A stretch of DNA of 64,000 nt from Metellina segmentata. Taxonomy: Eukaryota; Arthropoda; Arachnida; Araneae; Tetragnathidae. The notes beneath the pieces were generated by a model. That model saw nothing but the letters and a program-made list of their open reading frames with translations. It was not told the DNA's origin and searched no databases. The position numbers and the translations under genes were made by a program. The stretch spans positions 119,862,557 through 119,926,556 of the forward strand of contig OX375879.1 in the NCBI GenBank assembly GCA_947359465.1. The letters are read 5' to 3'. This document shows positions 1 through 12,582 of this stretch, one piece after another (positions within the stretch are counted from its first letter, which is position 1; each line of letters begins with the position of its first letter).

Positions 1-268
1 TGCGCGTCGTCGCAAGAATACTATTTATTTGCACAGAATAAAGCATGTCATCCATTTTGTTTTCACAGTGTATCTCGCTTCCTTCTGAAAAAGATAGTAC
101 TGCGCATGCGTAACTCTCAACCGAAAGTTAATTCGCCGATTTCGGAGGATCAAAATGTAACACCGAAACGGCGGTTTAAACCACGGATCAGGCATTGTGA
201 ATACGGATTTTCGATAACCCGGGGATTTTCGTTGGCCCGTGGGTTAACTCGCACTTGTGAATACGACC
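1..268. mobile_element. Terminal-inverted-repeat element, right-end fragment
   Basis: The stretch matches 39040-39422 for most of its length: both share CGCAAGAATACTAT, a TCCATTTTGTTTT run, TATCTCGCTTCC, GGCATTGTGAATACGG and GGTTAACTCG. It ends at GTGAATACGACC (about base 268). That is the inverse of GGCCGTATTCACA, which starts the related element at 38436, so this is probably the right terminal repeat of a non-autonomous DNA element whose left part lies before the window. No coding capacity is seen. The superfamily is not assigned. Confidence 0.6.
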
Positions 269-1235
269 GATAACGTTTCATAGGAAGCATCCAGCAAGTT
301 GTTTCATTGTTTTGTAATATACAGTCTGTTTTCCCAGTACAAAAGTATTGTCTCTTTTTTATGATATAAAAGCTGAACAAATGTCCATTGGAGCATATTT
401 ATACATTTGAAGAGACTTGGAATATGTACTAGAGGCGCCTTGTCTAACCTGGTACTGGGATTCTGACTACATGTGGGCGAGGAACTTGATAATAGGTAGA
501 AACATGGGTGTGTATGACTACTAATTCTTTAAACTGACTCATTCCATTTGGCTTCCTCGGCAGGTACCTTTGGAGTTTTTGGTTGGCCTGCAGCTTCTGC
601 AGCCCAAAGAGATTCTTATCAATTTAGAAGCAAGGAAAGATGGCCCAGCTATAAAATAAACAAAACAGACTGACACTAAAGATCTTCCAATATTTTAACA
701 CAAACCGTATATTACTTGCTTTCTGTATTTTTTAACTTGTGTCAACATATTTCTGTGATTATGTTCCCAAAGAACTATGTATTAATTATCCATTTTTTAT
801 GCGTATTTTATGAAAATAAATTATGCTATATAATAGTTTTTTGAGGAAAAATGACTTCATTTTCTGACACAAAATCCTCCGAGATTTTTGCAATATTCGA
901 TTATACATTCATGCTTTACTTTTCGTTTCACTGTGAATATTTGTGGGTTGTAATAGGTTAAAATATTATACATAAAATAAGAACATTAAAATATTTTATA
1001 AAATTATTGTATTGAAATATCATAAACATATTAACGTATAAAACAAAATTATTGGCTTAACGTTTTTTTATAAAATTAGTATATACTACAATACTAATGC
1101 GTCGATGGTGGTCAGTATGATGAAAAGCGGATTGTATAATTTAAAAACATTTGATTCTATTAACAAGAACGGACATGTATAAAAGGCATTGCAGTGGAGC
1201 AGGAGAAAAATCATGTGAGGTTCTGAGGTTCTCCT
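269..1235. other. AT-rich stretch with no recognised gene
   Basis: There is no convincing reading frame, RNA gene or repeat boundary here. Short A/T runs dominate from about 700 to 1150. The end of the stretch is the intact insertion flank of the neighbouring P-type transposon. Confidence 0.5.
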
Positions 1236-1243
1236 GCCAACAC

Positions 1244-4200
1244 TAAACCCCTATATAGTGACTTAAGTAGCGACACCCTTTTCCCCGGTGCTTTCGTGTC
1301 GCTTTTGATTGGACGTCAAGAGTCACGTGTTAAAACACCCGCCATTTTGGGGATTAGCTCGGAATGAGCGCAATAGATGATTTGAGATAAGAAGATGCCC
1401 ACTTGTTCTGCTTTTCGCTGTACGAATAGCTCAAAAAGCGGATACAAATTGTATCGTTTACCAGTAGGAAAACAAAATGAAGAACGAAGGAAAGTGTGGT
1501 TGCATAGGATTGGGAGGGATAAATGGATTCCAAATGTAAACACCAAATTGTGTGAGGTAAGTTTGAATTTTTATTTTTTACTTTTAATCAAGTTTCTTAA
1601 TAGTATTTTTATGAGTAATGTTATGCAAGTTCACACCTATCGCCTTTAATATGCACACCTGTCAAATATTTACCAGTTGCATACATGTAATTTTATTTAA
1701 ATAATGATAGGTTATTAAATAAAAATCAAAATGTTTTCAGTTAAGTCTTCTGAAGTGATTAATGTTTAATTTACTTCGTTAGAAACTTTTGTTTCTAAAC
1801 TAATTTTTTTGAATCCAACTATGTAGGATATTGTTTTGAGATATTTTGAAGTCGCTTAAAAGCTGTTTCATTCATAGGAGCAAAAATTACTATATTTTTA
1901 AGAAATAGTTAGTAACACAATAGGGCTATTAATATGTAGTTCTATAATCATATTAATTAACTACAGAAATATTCTTTATGTATTAAAAAGAGACAAATAA
2001 GTATATTTTGTGTATGTTTATATGTATTATCCTAAAGTATGTATGTTTGTAAAGAAAATAGTAAAACTAATTAATGGCTTTGCAATTTTACATATTCAAA
2101 ATGAAAAAAAATCTAAATTTTGAAACAATTCTAATTTTTGTTAAAATGTTTTAAAGTATGTTATGTATCATCAATAAATTGTTTCATAATTTATTGTAAC
2201 ATTATTTATTTGTTTTTATTTAGACTTTTAGACATTTTTATTTTAAAATCAAATTACTTAATTTTTAAAAATTTAGAAAAAGCTTTGTTGATTTATAAGA
2301 TATTAAAATAGAGAACAACGTAGTTCGTGCTGAATTTGATACTGATTTGTTTTTATTTTATTCCTCTAACATAATTTTAATTTTTGAAATAGGTACATTT
2401 TACAGGAGATCAATTCGAAAATCATAGAGCTGATAACAGGCGCCTTCTGAAACAAACTGCAGTTCCTTCAGTTTTTAGCCATCGACCTCCTTTAAAAACA
2501 AGAAGACCCTCCAAATATGATTCTGCTGATATTCCATTAGATAATACAGAAGGTAAACAATTTTAACAAATTATGAAAACGACTTTTTTTGTAAAAATAC
2601 TTTTGATCCTTTAACTTTTATAAATTTTTGTGTTTTAGTTGCTGATAGACCACAAGGGAATGACATGCTACCTTCAATTGATAATTGCACTTTGGAGGGA
2701 GATCCCATAGCAGAAATTGCAAGTCTCAAAAGAAAGCTGAATCTCCTACAAAAAAAAGTTTCGCAAAAAAGAGCAAGAAATAAACAATTTAAAAAAAAAA
2801 CTTTCTGTTTTGTTTACTAGTGATCAATTAGATTGCATGGGAAAAGGCTAAGATAAGCGAATGTTATGGTCTGATGAAACCATCGAAAAAGCTTTACGTA
2901 TTTATTTATCATGTAACACCAAGGGATATAATTACTTAAGGGAAAGTGGGTATCCATTGCCATCCCAAAGAACTGTCCAGAGATGAATTCAAAATTTTGT
3001 ATTGAAGCCTGGCATTTCACATGAAGTTCTGAATTTGTTAAAACTAAAAATATCCTCTATGTATCATGAGGAGCGGTATGTTAGCATTATGGTTGATGAA
3101 ATGCAGATAGCAGAAGGGTTAATTTTAGATGCTTCCACAAAATGTGTGATTGGCACTCCTACTATACCTTCAGCCAATGGATCATATGAAGAAGTGGAAA
3201 AACATGCATTGGTTTTTTTTATAGGAGGTGTGTCAACAAGGTGGAAACAAGTTGTTGGCTATCACTTTACAGGCCAATCCATTTGTCCTATTACTTTGAA
3301 AAAAGAAATTTTTAAGATAATACAGGAATGTGAATCAATTGGACTTATTATTGATTCTTTAGTATCAGATATGGGTCCTCATAATCAGGCTTTTTGGAGG
3401 GAATGTGAAGTGGGAGTTAAAAGGAAGAAAGCTAAAGATCTTGACATTCAAGCTTATTGTTCCCATCCTGTAAGTAATTGTCGAAAGTTGTACATAATAG
3501 CTGATGCTCCTCACATTTTAAAAAAACATTCGCAATCACATTACTCAAGGGCAAATAATTTACTTACCACTTGAAATAGTAAAAGAACACAATTTACCAA
3601 CTAATGAAGTTTCTCTTATACACATTAAAAATATGCTTATATTAGAAGATCAGAATGATTTAAAGTTATGCCCACAGTTGACTTCCAGTTGCTTAGATAT
3701 TGGGCATTATGATAAGATGAAAGTTGGACCTGCACATGTTTTGCTAAATCATGCTGTTGCTGTGTCCCTAAAGCAATATGTCTATCTAAAAAAGCTAGAT
3801 GAATCTGTTTTAGCCACAGCATATTTTATTGAAACAGTTGCAAAGTGGTTTGCCATTGTAACATCACGATCATACAATTTGTCCCTGAGTTTGGGAAAGC
3901 ATAATTATGAAGAAACTATTTCTTTTCTCAACAGTATTGTATGGCTTTTTACTAATATAAAAATTGGTGTAAAAGGTGTATGGAAACCAGTCCAAGCTGG
4001 AATAATTTTAACCACAACATCTATGTTAGCTTTGCAGAAAATGTATCTAAATAATTATAATTTTAAATTTGTTTTGCTCTCTAGATTTTCTCAGGACGCA
4101 ATTGAGAATCTTTTTTCTACCATTCGGTTAAAAAATCCTGTTCCCAATTGTAAAGAATTTAAAACTTGCTTGAGATTGATAATTATTTCTCAGTACTTCA

Positions 4201-5696
4201 CATCTGGCATTAAAGGCAATACTTTTAATGACACTGATGAACCAATGGGTACTCCTATGTTCCAGTTATTTTCTGAACATAAAAGTGTGATTGCTGATGA
4301 TAATTGTAATGAAAATAACCTTAGTTTTGATATAGATTTTGAAAAAAATGATTTTGAAGTATATGATCCTTATTTATTAAATCCTACCTATACAGAAAAA
4401 ATATGTTTTGATATTGATTTTAACAAGGATGAAATTGAAATACAAACAGAAATAATAGAATTGCAATTGCCAGAAAGTGAAGAAAATGCACTATATTATT
4501 TATGTGGATGTATTGCTAACATTGTTTTAACTAGAAGCAAACTTTGTTCCCTATGTATAAATAATTTATGTAATAACAACTGTGTTACTGCCAAACAAAT
4601 ATTTTCAAAAATGAAAGAATTCAAAAAAGATATGAACAGTTTAGTTTATGTTTCTGAAGAAGCTTATAACATTTTACTTCACTTGGAAAATCTTTTCAGG
4701 ACAAATGAAGAGAAAGTTCTGAAGGCAAAATTAGATATAAAAACATTACAAACTCTATTATTAATTTCTGTTATGGAGCATTTTCAAAATTTCCCTCAAT
4801 GTTGTAACGTAATGTTTAAAATTGTAAATATTTTTGTTAATCATAGAGTGCATTTTTTAATTAAAAAGAAAAATAAAGCTTTTCAACAAAGAAAATTTAA
4901 AAAATGTTCCAGCAAGAGCATTGGCATGAGAATTGCCGCTTCAGAGATAAAGTAATTTGAAAGCATTTTGCTTGCTAATAGCTTTTAGGTATTGTGGATT
5001 ATTATTATTTGTAAAATGTTCACTAGTTTCCTCAATTATTATTATTAAATAAAATATGAAATTTTTCTCATAGTTTCCGTGGCTTTATTTAGATTCATAT
5101 ATGATTTATTATTGCATTCATTACTGGTGTCATAAATATCTATTACAAGAGAATGTCTAACTAGAAATTTATAATTAATGTTAGAATGTATGATTTAAAT
5201 TTAATTTTAAAGAAACTTATAGGTTGGCATAATTTTGATGCACATAATTGTAAATTAAAAAAGAATCATGACTAAACAGTATATAATATTAATTATTCTT
5301 GTTAAAAATAAATTATTTGGGGTTTAAGAAATGTATTACTCAGGATTAAAGAAATGCAATTATTGCTAAATTTACAAGCAAATCTATTATTTTGGCTGCT
5401 ACACGCTACAAAACGCGAACCCATTTAAGAATCGAGGGTTTGAGATTTTTTACTTCCTTACAAATCAAGTTTCAAAAATCAGTCAGAAAGTCTTTTATGC
5501 TTTAAAAGAATGAATTTTTATGCATTTAATTCATTAAGGATGTATTTAGTAGTCTTTAAACAGTTGTGTAAAGTCCACATTCAAGAAGCGAAACTCCGCT
5601 TTTCCCCATTAGAAACATAGGGAGAAAGTTACGTTTGTCCCCAAAATGGCGGACGACTGAGCTTGTCGCTACTTAAGCTACGGATCCAGGGTTTTA
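1244..5696 (+). mobile_element. P-superfamily (THAP) DNA transposon with 8-bp TSD
   Basis: The sequence GCCAACAC occurs exactly at 1236-1243 and again at 5697-5704. This is the 8-bp target-site duplication expected of the P superfamily. Between the two copies the ends form an imperfect terminal inverted repeat. The left end starts TAAACCCC and continues through CTTAAGTAGCGACA at about 1261; the right end reads TGTCGCTACTTAAG and then ...GGGTTTTA. Both ends continue into similar CCGCCATTTTGGGGA sequence further in. The element is 4453 bp and carries a THAP-domain transposase gene with introns (1395-4955), followed by about 740 bp of 3' non-coding sequence. Ends and duplication are seen directly; immobility is inferred from the broken gene. 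Confidence 0.9.
1395..4955 (+). pseudogene. P-element/THAP9-like transposase, decayed
   Basis: Three exons can be traced. Exon 1 (1395-1556) ends at GAG|GTAAGT, exon 2 (2393-2552) starts after TAG and ends at G|GTAAAC, and exon 3 starts at 2639. The first intron splits a C2CH THAP zinc finger: Cys4, Cys9 and Cys53 are in exon 1; the His of VHF opens exon 2, followed by the TAVPSVF motif. Exon 3 holds a Lys-rich coiled stretch, then the transposase body with IMVDEMQIAEG, SDMGPHNQAFW, ADAPHILK and the family-typical SQDAIENLFSTIR. The gene is broken: frame slips in poly-A runs near 2755-2805, stops at about 2849 and 2983, and a one-base shift in the A run near 3520. Body lengths otherwise resemble THAP9/P transposases. 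The ends and TSD match this assignment. Confidence 0.88.
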
Positions 5697-5704
5697 GCCA
5701 ACAC

Positions 5705-6387
5705 CAGGAGGAATGGTTGTTGGGGGGAACATGACTTCCTCTAGGGACGTTGGCCAACACATTCTAAATAAGAGGAAGCCAGCGCTCGAAATCGTGACGT
5801 CACCAAAGGAAGACCTAGACTCGCAGGGAAAAAGTCATACTGAAAAGCATTCTGAGGGATATTTCACATTTGTTTTCTTATTTCATTATGAGAGAAACAA
5901 ACGAATTACGATATGAATAATTGCCTTATTCAGCCATTTCAAAACCATGAATTCTTTATACAAATATAATATGAAATATAATGATTATGTTTCACATATT
6001 TAATTATCTTCCAGAAAACAATTCCGATCGCGATGGTTTGGAAATTATATTCCGTAACAAATGGATAATAATAGTTTCAATAATGTGTATGATATATTCT
6101 ACTTAAAAAACTTAATGGATCAAATCTTTTTGTTGAATTAAAAACGGAATATTAGAAGAAAAATATTAGATTTATTGTACTATTTTACAATCAAGGTGTT
6201 TTCTGACGATAGCGAAACTTTTTCAATCTTGATGGGTTTAAAATTACATTCATTAAGTGATTTATCATTGCTACTCATATTACATTATTATGTCATAATG
6301 AATTAAATAATGACAAAATATTTCAAAACAGAATAACAGCAATAACCGGTTAAATAAGTTAAGACTGTGATGCATTTTTCAGCATTC
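5705..6387. other. No gene recognised
   Basis: The first part (5705-5920) has a 67-codon open frame without recognisable content. The rest is AT-rich and empty on both strands. Confidence 0.45.
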
Positions 6388-7432
6388 TTAAACATTTACA
6401 TAATTTACATGAATAATAATGCTGTAATCGAAAGTATCATTGCTATCTGTAATATCTTCAACTGTATCAATTACAAGCTTAGACGATATAGTAGGAACAT
6501 GAAATTTAACAGTTGATTGAAGCCTCAGTTTTTTCTCACATTCCACCAACTGGCGAACTGATAAAATTATATTGTGCTCCGGCCAACTGTCTATATTTCC
6601 CAAAACGACTTTCCAAACAATCAGTCTGGAACTTACCAGTCAATATGTATTTCATATTTAACTCATTCACACAATGTTCTGACAGTTGAATCATTCCATG
6701 TGTAGTCATCGTGAGAGCATCGTAGGTCTCTTTTGAAAGAGTAACCTCAGAAAACTTTTTATTTTTCCACTTGTCAAGCCACAGCAGAAATTTCCGAATG
6801 AACTGATGTTTTAAATCATTATTGTTCGTGGTGAAAGGTGTCATGTACGGGCTTAGTTTACGCTTACCTTTGTCAGTACTTCTAACATTCATAATATCCC
6901 ACCATTTTAAAATGATGGACAGGAAGTCAGCAGTATCTTGGAAATGCATTAGTTTATGTTTGGAATCTAACAATAATAAAGCATCAATGACGAACTTGTT
7001 GAAAACTTTCAAAACAAGTTTTACATTCCGGCGGTCTAAGTTTGAGGGACATAAACCTTTTAAAGTTAATCCATTTGCATAACTTACAAAACAATTACTG
7101 TCGATATCATGCAAATTTTTTAATGTTACAAATCTAGCTCGTTCCTCTCAAAACCGGGGAAAACAAAACATTTACCATCACTCTTTTGGTTAACCCAATT
7201 ATTTCTGATACATTTAAATAGATGGACAGTATCAATCAAATGAAATAAGGGTCTACTTTTGTATATGGGATGGGGATAAACGAAAGAAACCTGTTGATTA
7301 CTGGAAAATAATGACATTGCCTTTCTGTTTATGGAATTATTATCTGTGATCACACAAATAACCTTAAACCCAATTTCTTCTACACCATCTTCAAAATCTT
7401 GAATCCAAACATCCAGAAGGTCAAAATGAGAT
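6388..7432 (-). pseudogene. Second P/THAP-type transposase remnant
   Basis: Reading right to left, the frames give MITDNNSINRKAMSLF and LIDTVHLFKCIRNNW (7353-7126). The body follows at 7114-6536 with DTADFLSIILKWWDIMN and CLESRFGKYRQLAGAQYN. After a frameshift near 6580 comes LSVRQLVECEKKL (to 6388). The DTVHLFKCIRNNW and LESRFGKYRQ..N.SVRQ signatures are those of the P-element-like transposase family found in many arthropods. It is clearly diverged from the copy at 1395-4955. The N-terminal THAP domain is absent: the match stops at about 7432, where unrelated sequence begins. No terminal repeats or target duplication were found, so this is an old truncated copy. Confidence 0.82.
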
Positions 7433-8329
7433 TGCTAAATTCTTGGGGTATGCTGTTCCAAAAGCAAAAAGGAGATTTATTTTACCTATCTTGGAGAGAT
7501 TGAAGAATGTTAATGGAAAAAAACCGCAAAAGGCACAAAAAAGTCTGTATTTCAAAACATTATAAAACATGAACTGTATTTAAATGTTTTGCAATGTGAT
7601 GGTTTGTTAAAAAAACAAACAAACAAGCACCAGTTCTAAAGAACACATTGTGTCAACGGTAACACGAAACAAAACAAGCCTTTGAAGTTTCTATGACAAA
7701 ATGTATTTGAGTGATAATGTCAACTACTTAACATATGGAAATGCTTCAATAAAATGTAACATTTATTGAAAGTGTAAAAAAAAATGTTTTTGAGCTCTGT
7801 TATTTTGATTGATGAATGAAAGACATTTTGGTTTTTCCTGTCAAAAATGGACATGTTTGAATTTTATGTATAGTATTATTGTACTAATTCAGTTTTAAAA
7901 TAAATTTATTGTTTATGATGCTTTTGTCTTGTTTATTTATTTTACTTATAGCCACATTTTTTATCTCGCTATAGGACTATATAAATAAAGAGGATTAATA
8001 ATTTACTTAAAATATTTATTCCTCCAAAAAAAATTTCAACCAACAAATATATTATGTTTGCATTATTTAAGATTATTAAGTTAAGGTTAATATTAAAAGT
8101 TTTCATTTAAGAATATCCTTGACTTAAAGTAAGAATTTAATAAACATATTTAAAAAAGAGTTACTTTCATTTAAAATTAGTTTATCAATACGCCTTAGAA
8201 AAAAAATTAAAATCCGAGTACAAAAAAGTATAAGTTAATAGTAGTTTTTATTTAAAGTGTATCAATGACTTTCGAAGAATAAAGCCAATTATAAGTATTT
8301 AAAGCTTGATGGTTATTTCAGCTCTCAAA
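7433..8329. other. AT-rich stretch; one short unrecognised frame
   Basis: Just past the broken end of the transposase remnant, + strand bases 7437-7564 translate without a stop into a basic peptide beginning IAKFLGYAVPKAKRR. I do not recognise it and it has no start codon. The remainder is A/T-rich with no feature. Confidence 0.35.
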
Positions 8330-8411
8330 AACTTTTTTTTTATCGAGAGCTGATTATCCCAGTAAGCAACAACTTTTTTTTTATCGTGAGGAGATTATCC
8401 CAGAAAGCAAT
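8330..8411. repeat. 41-bp direct tandem duplication
   Basis: Two adjacent copies of a unit beginning AACTTTTTTTTTATCG and containing GATTATCCCAG start at 8330 and 8371. They differ at a few bases, so the duplication is not recent. It lies just upstream of the gag remnant. Confidence 0.7.
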
Positions 8412-8427
8412 AATTTATACTACTATA

Positions 8428-8886
8428 ATGCACCCTTCCATGAGAATGGATCTACAAAACATTTTCCCACAGTTGAAACCTGAAGAAGATGACATGTCCT
8501 TGTTTCTAGTCTTATTTAAGAGATAAACGAAGTTCCTAAAAATTGATGAGATTATGTGGGTGACTCAACTTACAGGACTTTTCACTTCAGAGATATCAAA
8601 GATGACTGCCAGGGAACCCGAAGAAAAATACCATGACTATTTATCCACTCGAGGTATACTCCATCAGCGTTTTAAGCTGACACCTGAAAAGTTTGTAAAG
8701 CTCTTCAGTCAACATAGAAAGTAGGTAGATTGCATTTGAAAAAAGTTTGACTTTGAATTAAGGACCTATTTTGAAGGCTGGATTGCTGAACTTGATGTCC
8801 CTACCTTATAAAAATTTCAAGATCTTATGATCTCAGATCAAATGAAGAAAATATGCAACATTGAGTGCATAGAATATTATTTAGAT
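8428..8886 (+). pseudogene. Retroelement gag remnant, 5' part (split by hAT)
   Basis: From ATG 8428 the frame reads through EEDDMSLFLVLFKR, a stop, WVTQLTGLF, MTAREPEEKYHDYLSTRG, HQRFKLTPEKFVKLFSQHRK and, after further stops, DLMISDQMKK. The layout parallels the gag at 10627-12000, which has REPEERSNDYEHIK and KRFKLTSEQFKQKF. So it is a gag capsid region of the same broad retroelement group, disabled by at least three stops. The frame breaks at 8886, where a hAT transposon is inserted, and resumes at 18868. Confidence 0.8.
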
Positions 8887-9314
8887 CAGTGGTCCCCGGG
8901 CCGCAGACCGGTACCGGTCAGTGGATCATATGGTACCGGGCCGCCGAAGGAACATTAAATTATTTATTTTAACCATTATTTATTATTTAAATTATTTATT
9001 AAACCATTTTATTTACTGTGGTGTATTTTTCTCGTGTTTATGCGACTTTCCATGGAGGAGAGGTTAACCGGGAGCTGAGAGACGTCACCTAAAGCCGCAC
9101 TAATATCGCACATGGGCAAAATATCGTGATATCGGGTCAGTTTTAGGTGACGCCTGGAGTTGAGCGGCTGCAAGCGGCAGTGGCGTTGTAGCTTTGGTAA
9201 AGAGAAGGTGTGTATCGCTCTTTTCTCTCTGTTCACATGTACTTTCTCATGTACAACAGTGCTTGGTGTACGTGTATATGTGTTTTCACAAATTTAATCT
9301 ACAAATTAGCAAAA

Positions 9315-9886
9315 ATGAATACGAAACAGACGTCGTTAGAAAGTTTCCTTGGGAAAAAGAAAAGGCCCAGTGAAGAAACAGAAGAAGAGCCTTCAACATC
9401 AAAGAAATATGTAACTTTTAACAGACAGTACCACGAGTCCTAATTGAAATATGCATTTATCGGGACAGGTGATTACCACACACCAAAACCGCTCTGCATA
9501 GTTTGCGGCGACCAGCTCTCTAATGAGGCAATGAAACCTTAAAAACTGCTTCGCCACTTGAACGCCAAGCACCCTGGAATAAAAGACAAGCCCCTGGAGT
9601 ATTTGGAAAGAAAAAAAACGGGAACACGAAGGACAGATGAAATTTATGAAGGCCGCCACATTAATTAAAGAGAATGCACTGAGAGCATCATATTTGGTGA
9701 CTAACCGTTTTGCTAAGGCTAAAAAGCCATTCACTGTCGGTAAAGTATCGATCTTGCTCTCCATTAAAGACATTTTCCGTGAACTTCTAGGAGAGGAAGC
9801 TGTGGAAAAATAGCATATGTACCTTTGTCGGCTAGCACTGTGACTAGGCGCATTGAGGAAATAGCATGAAGACATTGATACACAAT
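9315..9886 (+). pseudogene. hAT transposase, N-terminal part with BED finger
   Basis: The start MNTKQTSLESFLGKKKRP at 9315 is typical of ZBED5/SCAND3-like hAT transposases. A BED zinc finger follows: PLCIVCGDQLSNEAMKP supplies the two Cys, and LLRHLNAKHPG the two His. Then come VGKVSILLSIKDIFRELLGE and RRIEEIA. Stops (about 9441 and 9539) and at least one frameshift near 9620 break it. The reading frame ends in EDIDTQ at 9886, where the ISL2EU-like element is inserted; it resumes at 17488 with LLERINTSPWYALQVDEST. Confidence 0.85.
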
Positions 9887-10178
9887 AAGGGATATGCAAT
9901 ATGTCACAAAACGTCCTAGAATGGTACTTATTTTACAAATTCGATCATGAACAATCTGAAAATCAACTTTAAAAATCACAAAAAGTTTTAATTATAAGCG
10001 ACTTAAAAACCGCGTCAAAGTCACGTGACTGAAAACGGGGTGGAGCTTGGTGTGACGTCATAGTACATGAAATCTCTCGCTACATTCGCCGGCTGCATTT
10101 TACTTCAGGTTGCTTTCATTGATTTTACGCTAATTTTATTTTTTAAATAATTGTGTTGAATTATATTCGTTACATTAT

Positions 10179-10514
10179 TGTAGGAACGGAATTCTTTCGT
10201 CTCCCCACCTACTATCGAAAGGAGAAAGGGACTATTTCATCCAGGAAACGGAACACCACGAACGCTAGGGGGAAAAAGGCTTGATCCCTTGCCCGCGGCG
10301 GAGGGTCTTTAGTTTTTTGTGTGATCGGAGAGAGTCGAGACCTGTGTGGCCGCTCTTCCGTGCTTTTTTTATGCGAATCTATTGAGACCTCTGTGGCTCA
10401 TATGTGTACCATCTTCAATTAATGTAATAAATGTTATGTTTTACAACACGTGGACTCATTCCAAAATACCATATCAAGTAATAGCTACAGTGCCATTCCA
10501 GTGTTGACATCACA
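10179..10514 (+). repeat. 5' LTR of the gypsy element
   Basis: This is a 336-bp direct repeat of 15184-15519, reading as identical throughout. It starts TGTAGG and ends ATCACA. It contains AATGTAATAAATG, a possible polyadenylation signal region, at about 10423. Confidence 0.95.
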
Positions 10515-10524
10515 AAATGGGAGC

Positions 10525-10535
10525 TGGTGCCGGGA
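10525..10535 (+). promoter_or_regulatory. Candidate tRNA primer-binding site
   Basis: TGGTGCCGGGA lies ten bases after the 5' LTR. Its complement ends in CCA, as the 3' end of a tRNA does, so it can prime minus-strand DNA synthesis. The tRNA is not identified. Confidence 0.65.
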
Positions 10536-10626
10536 TTGCCCCATGCAAATTGAACGTGGACTAGAACCCTAGAGAGCCATCATCATCGCAAACTGTGAGT
10601 ACATTTTGCTCATTTTTAAGATAAAG

Positions 10627-12582
10627 ATGTCATATTTTGGTAAAGCAAGAAAGGACGATATTTACCGTCTTGCAACGGAATTAGATATAGAAATACCCTC
10701 AAATGCGACAATTTCGAAATTAAAAAAGTTAGTGACGAACCAACTCGATTACGATGAGGAGTATACAAAAACACTTCTGGATACAATAATAGTTGAAAGA
10801 ATCGAAAAAGAGCAGCTGGAGAAAGACAAACAGCAGTTAGAGAGGGAAAAAGAAAAAGAAAAAGAATTACGCCAATTTGAATTGGAAAAACTGAAACTGC
10901 AAAATGCGACACAAACAGTTAGGGAAAATCACATGACAGAATCGAACACTGCATGGGATAGAGGAAAGGAATTATCAAAGATAATTAAATGTTTTGATTC
11001 GAATGAATCCAATGATATAAGTACGTATTTAGCGCTGTTCGAGAGACAAGCGACGAAAATCAAAATCGAAAGTGAAGATTTTGTAACGCATTTACTAGGT
11101 TTATTACCCTTAGAGATAGCACAGATTATAACTCGCGAACCGGAGGAAAGATCTAATGACTATGAACACATAAAATAAATCTTACTCAAAAGATTTAAAC
11201 TTACGTCTGAACAATTCAAACAAAAATTCCTGAATCATAAAAAGGAAAGTACAGCCACTTGGCGAGATTTTGCGTTTGAAATAAGTCATTATTTTGACGA
11301 ATGGTTAAGAGGACTCAAAATAACAAATTTTGACGAGCTCAGGGAACTAATGGTATCCGAGCAGATAAAACGTAGAGCGCCGTTTGAAATCAAAACACAC
11401 TTCATAGATGACTGGCATCAATTAAAATGCGCAGAAGTTATAGTGAAAAAGTTAGAGGAATATGAGAGTGCGAGGTTGCAATTAGGAAAAATGGAGATAC
11501 GGAATGTAAATAAATACAGAAAAAATGTTTCGCAAGATGAAACTCGATATAAAGGTGAATCGTCGAACTTTCGTGCTAACCAGAATAGTAGAAATGTTGA
11601 TAATTGTTATAAAACTGTTGGTTATAGTACAAATGTCAATAAGTATGTTAATAAGGTTGATTATGATGTACCAAATAGAGATCCATATAAAAGTAATAGA
11701 ATTAAGTGTTATGCATGTGGAAATTATGGGCATAAGAGTAATACTTGTACATATAATTTTAAAGGTGAAAATGCAAATGTGAATAAAACTGTAAATCAAA
11801 TATATGTAGCAACTCCTAAGAAAATTGAAAAGAGTGTTTATATTGAAAAGTGTTATATTAATGCAGTAATAGACACTGGATCTGAAATAACTCTAATTAA
11901 TGAGGAATGTTATCATAAAATAGGATCTCCTATATTGAATGGTAGTAAGATATATTTAAATGGAATAAGTCAACACAAAATAAGTACCGAAGGGTTTTTC
12001 CGATCAGAAATTGTTATTGATAATATTTCTTTGTGTTCTGATGTGCATGTCGTTAAGAATTTACAATTTGAAGCAATAATTGGTATGAACGTATTATCAA
12101 GGGTAAAGTTTGCATTTTCTGGGGGAACATTAAACGTTACCGATAGAGACATAAATGAAATAAGGAAGTCAGAAGTAAGGGGCGAAAACGGAAGCGAAAT
12201 AAAAAACAAAGCAACAACAACTTCAGGCGTTGTCATAAATCACGGGGAAGAAGAGCGCGTGAGTTTCCCTCAACATCCCCTCGTAGACTTTCAAGTATCG
12301 AAGGCGCATGAAAATGACTCATCAGCAGGTGCTTTTGTTTACACTTTAGGCGCCGTAGCGTTGGATATGTCTAGCGAAGAGACAGATCTCTCCCATATAA
12401 TGAATCCCTGTTTACGAGAAAGAATCTGTCAAATTGTAGGAAATTATGTGCCTCAGCAAGTAACAAACACGGATGTTAAGATGAGAATTCTTCTGACGGA
12501 CGAAGTTCCAGTTAGTCAGCGTGCTCGGCGGTTGCCGATTACTGAACAACTTATAGTTGAAAACAAATCCAAGAGTGGTTAG
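10627..12582 (+). pseudogene. Gypsy gag-protease frame with one internal stop
   Basis: The frame starts MSYFGKARKDDIYRLATELD at 10627. It has a Lys/Glu coiled coil (about residues 55-100), a capsid region with REPEERSNDYEHIK, a CCHC zinc knuckle CYACGNYGHKSNTC at 11707-11748 (C-X2-C-X4-H-X4-C) and an aspartic protease with VIDTGSEITLIN near 11866. One TAA at 11176-11178 interrupts the capsid region; the same frame continues immediately with ILLKRFKLTSEQF, so it looks like a point mutation. The frame leaves the pol register near 12563 by a one-base slip in an A-rich stretch and ends at 12582. Gag would form the particle; the protease would mature Gag and Pol. Confidence 0.9.

Noticed and set aside
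5697..5762. A further GCCAACAC copy at about 5753 as evidence for a second insertion
   Set aside because: It lies only 50 bp past the real target duplication without any element ends beside it; treated as coincidence.
9399..9899. A 166-codon - strand frame
   Set aside because: It is the antisense of the hAT transposase N-terminal part, which has clear BED-finger content on the + strand.
11482..11799. A 105-codon - strand frame rich in Ile/Thr/Ser
   Set aside because: It is the antisense of the gag zinc-knuckle region.
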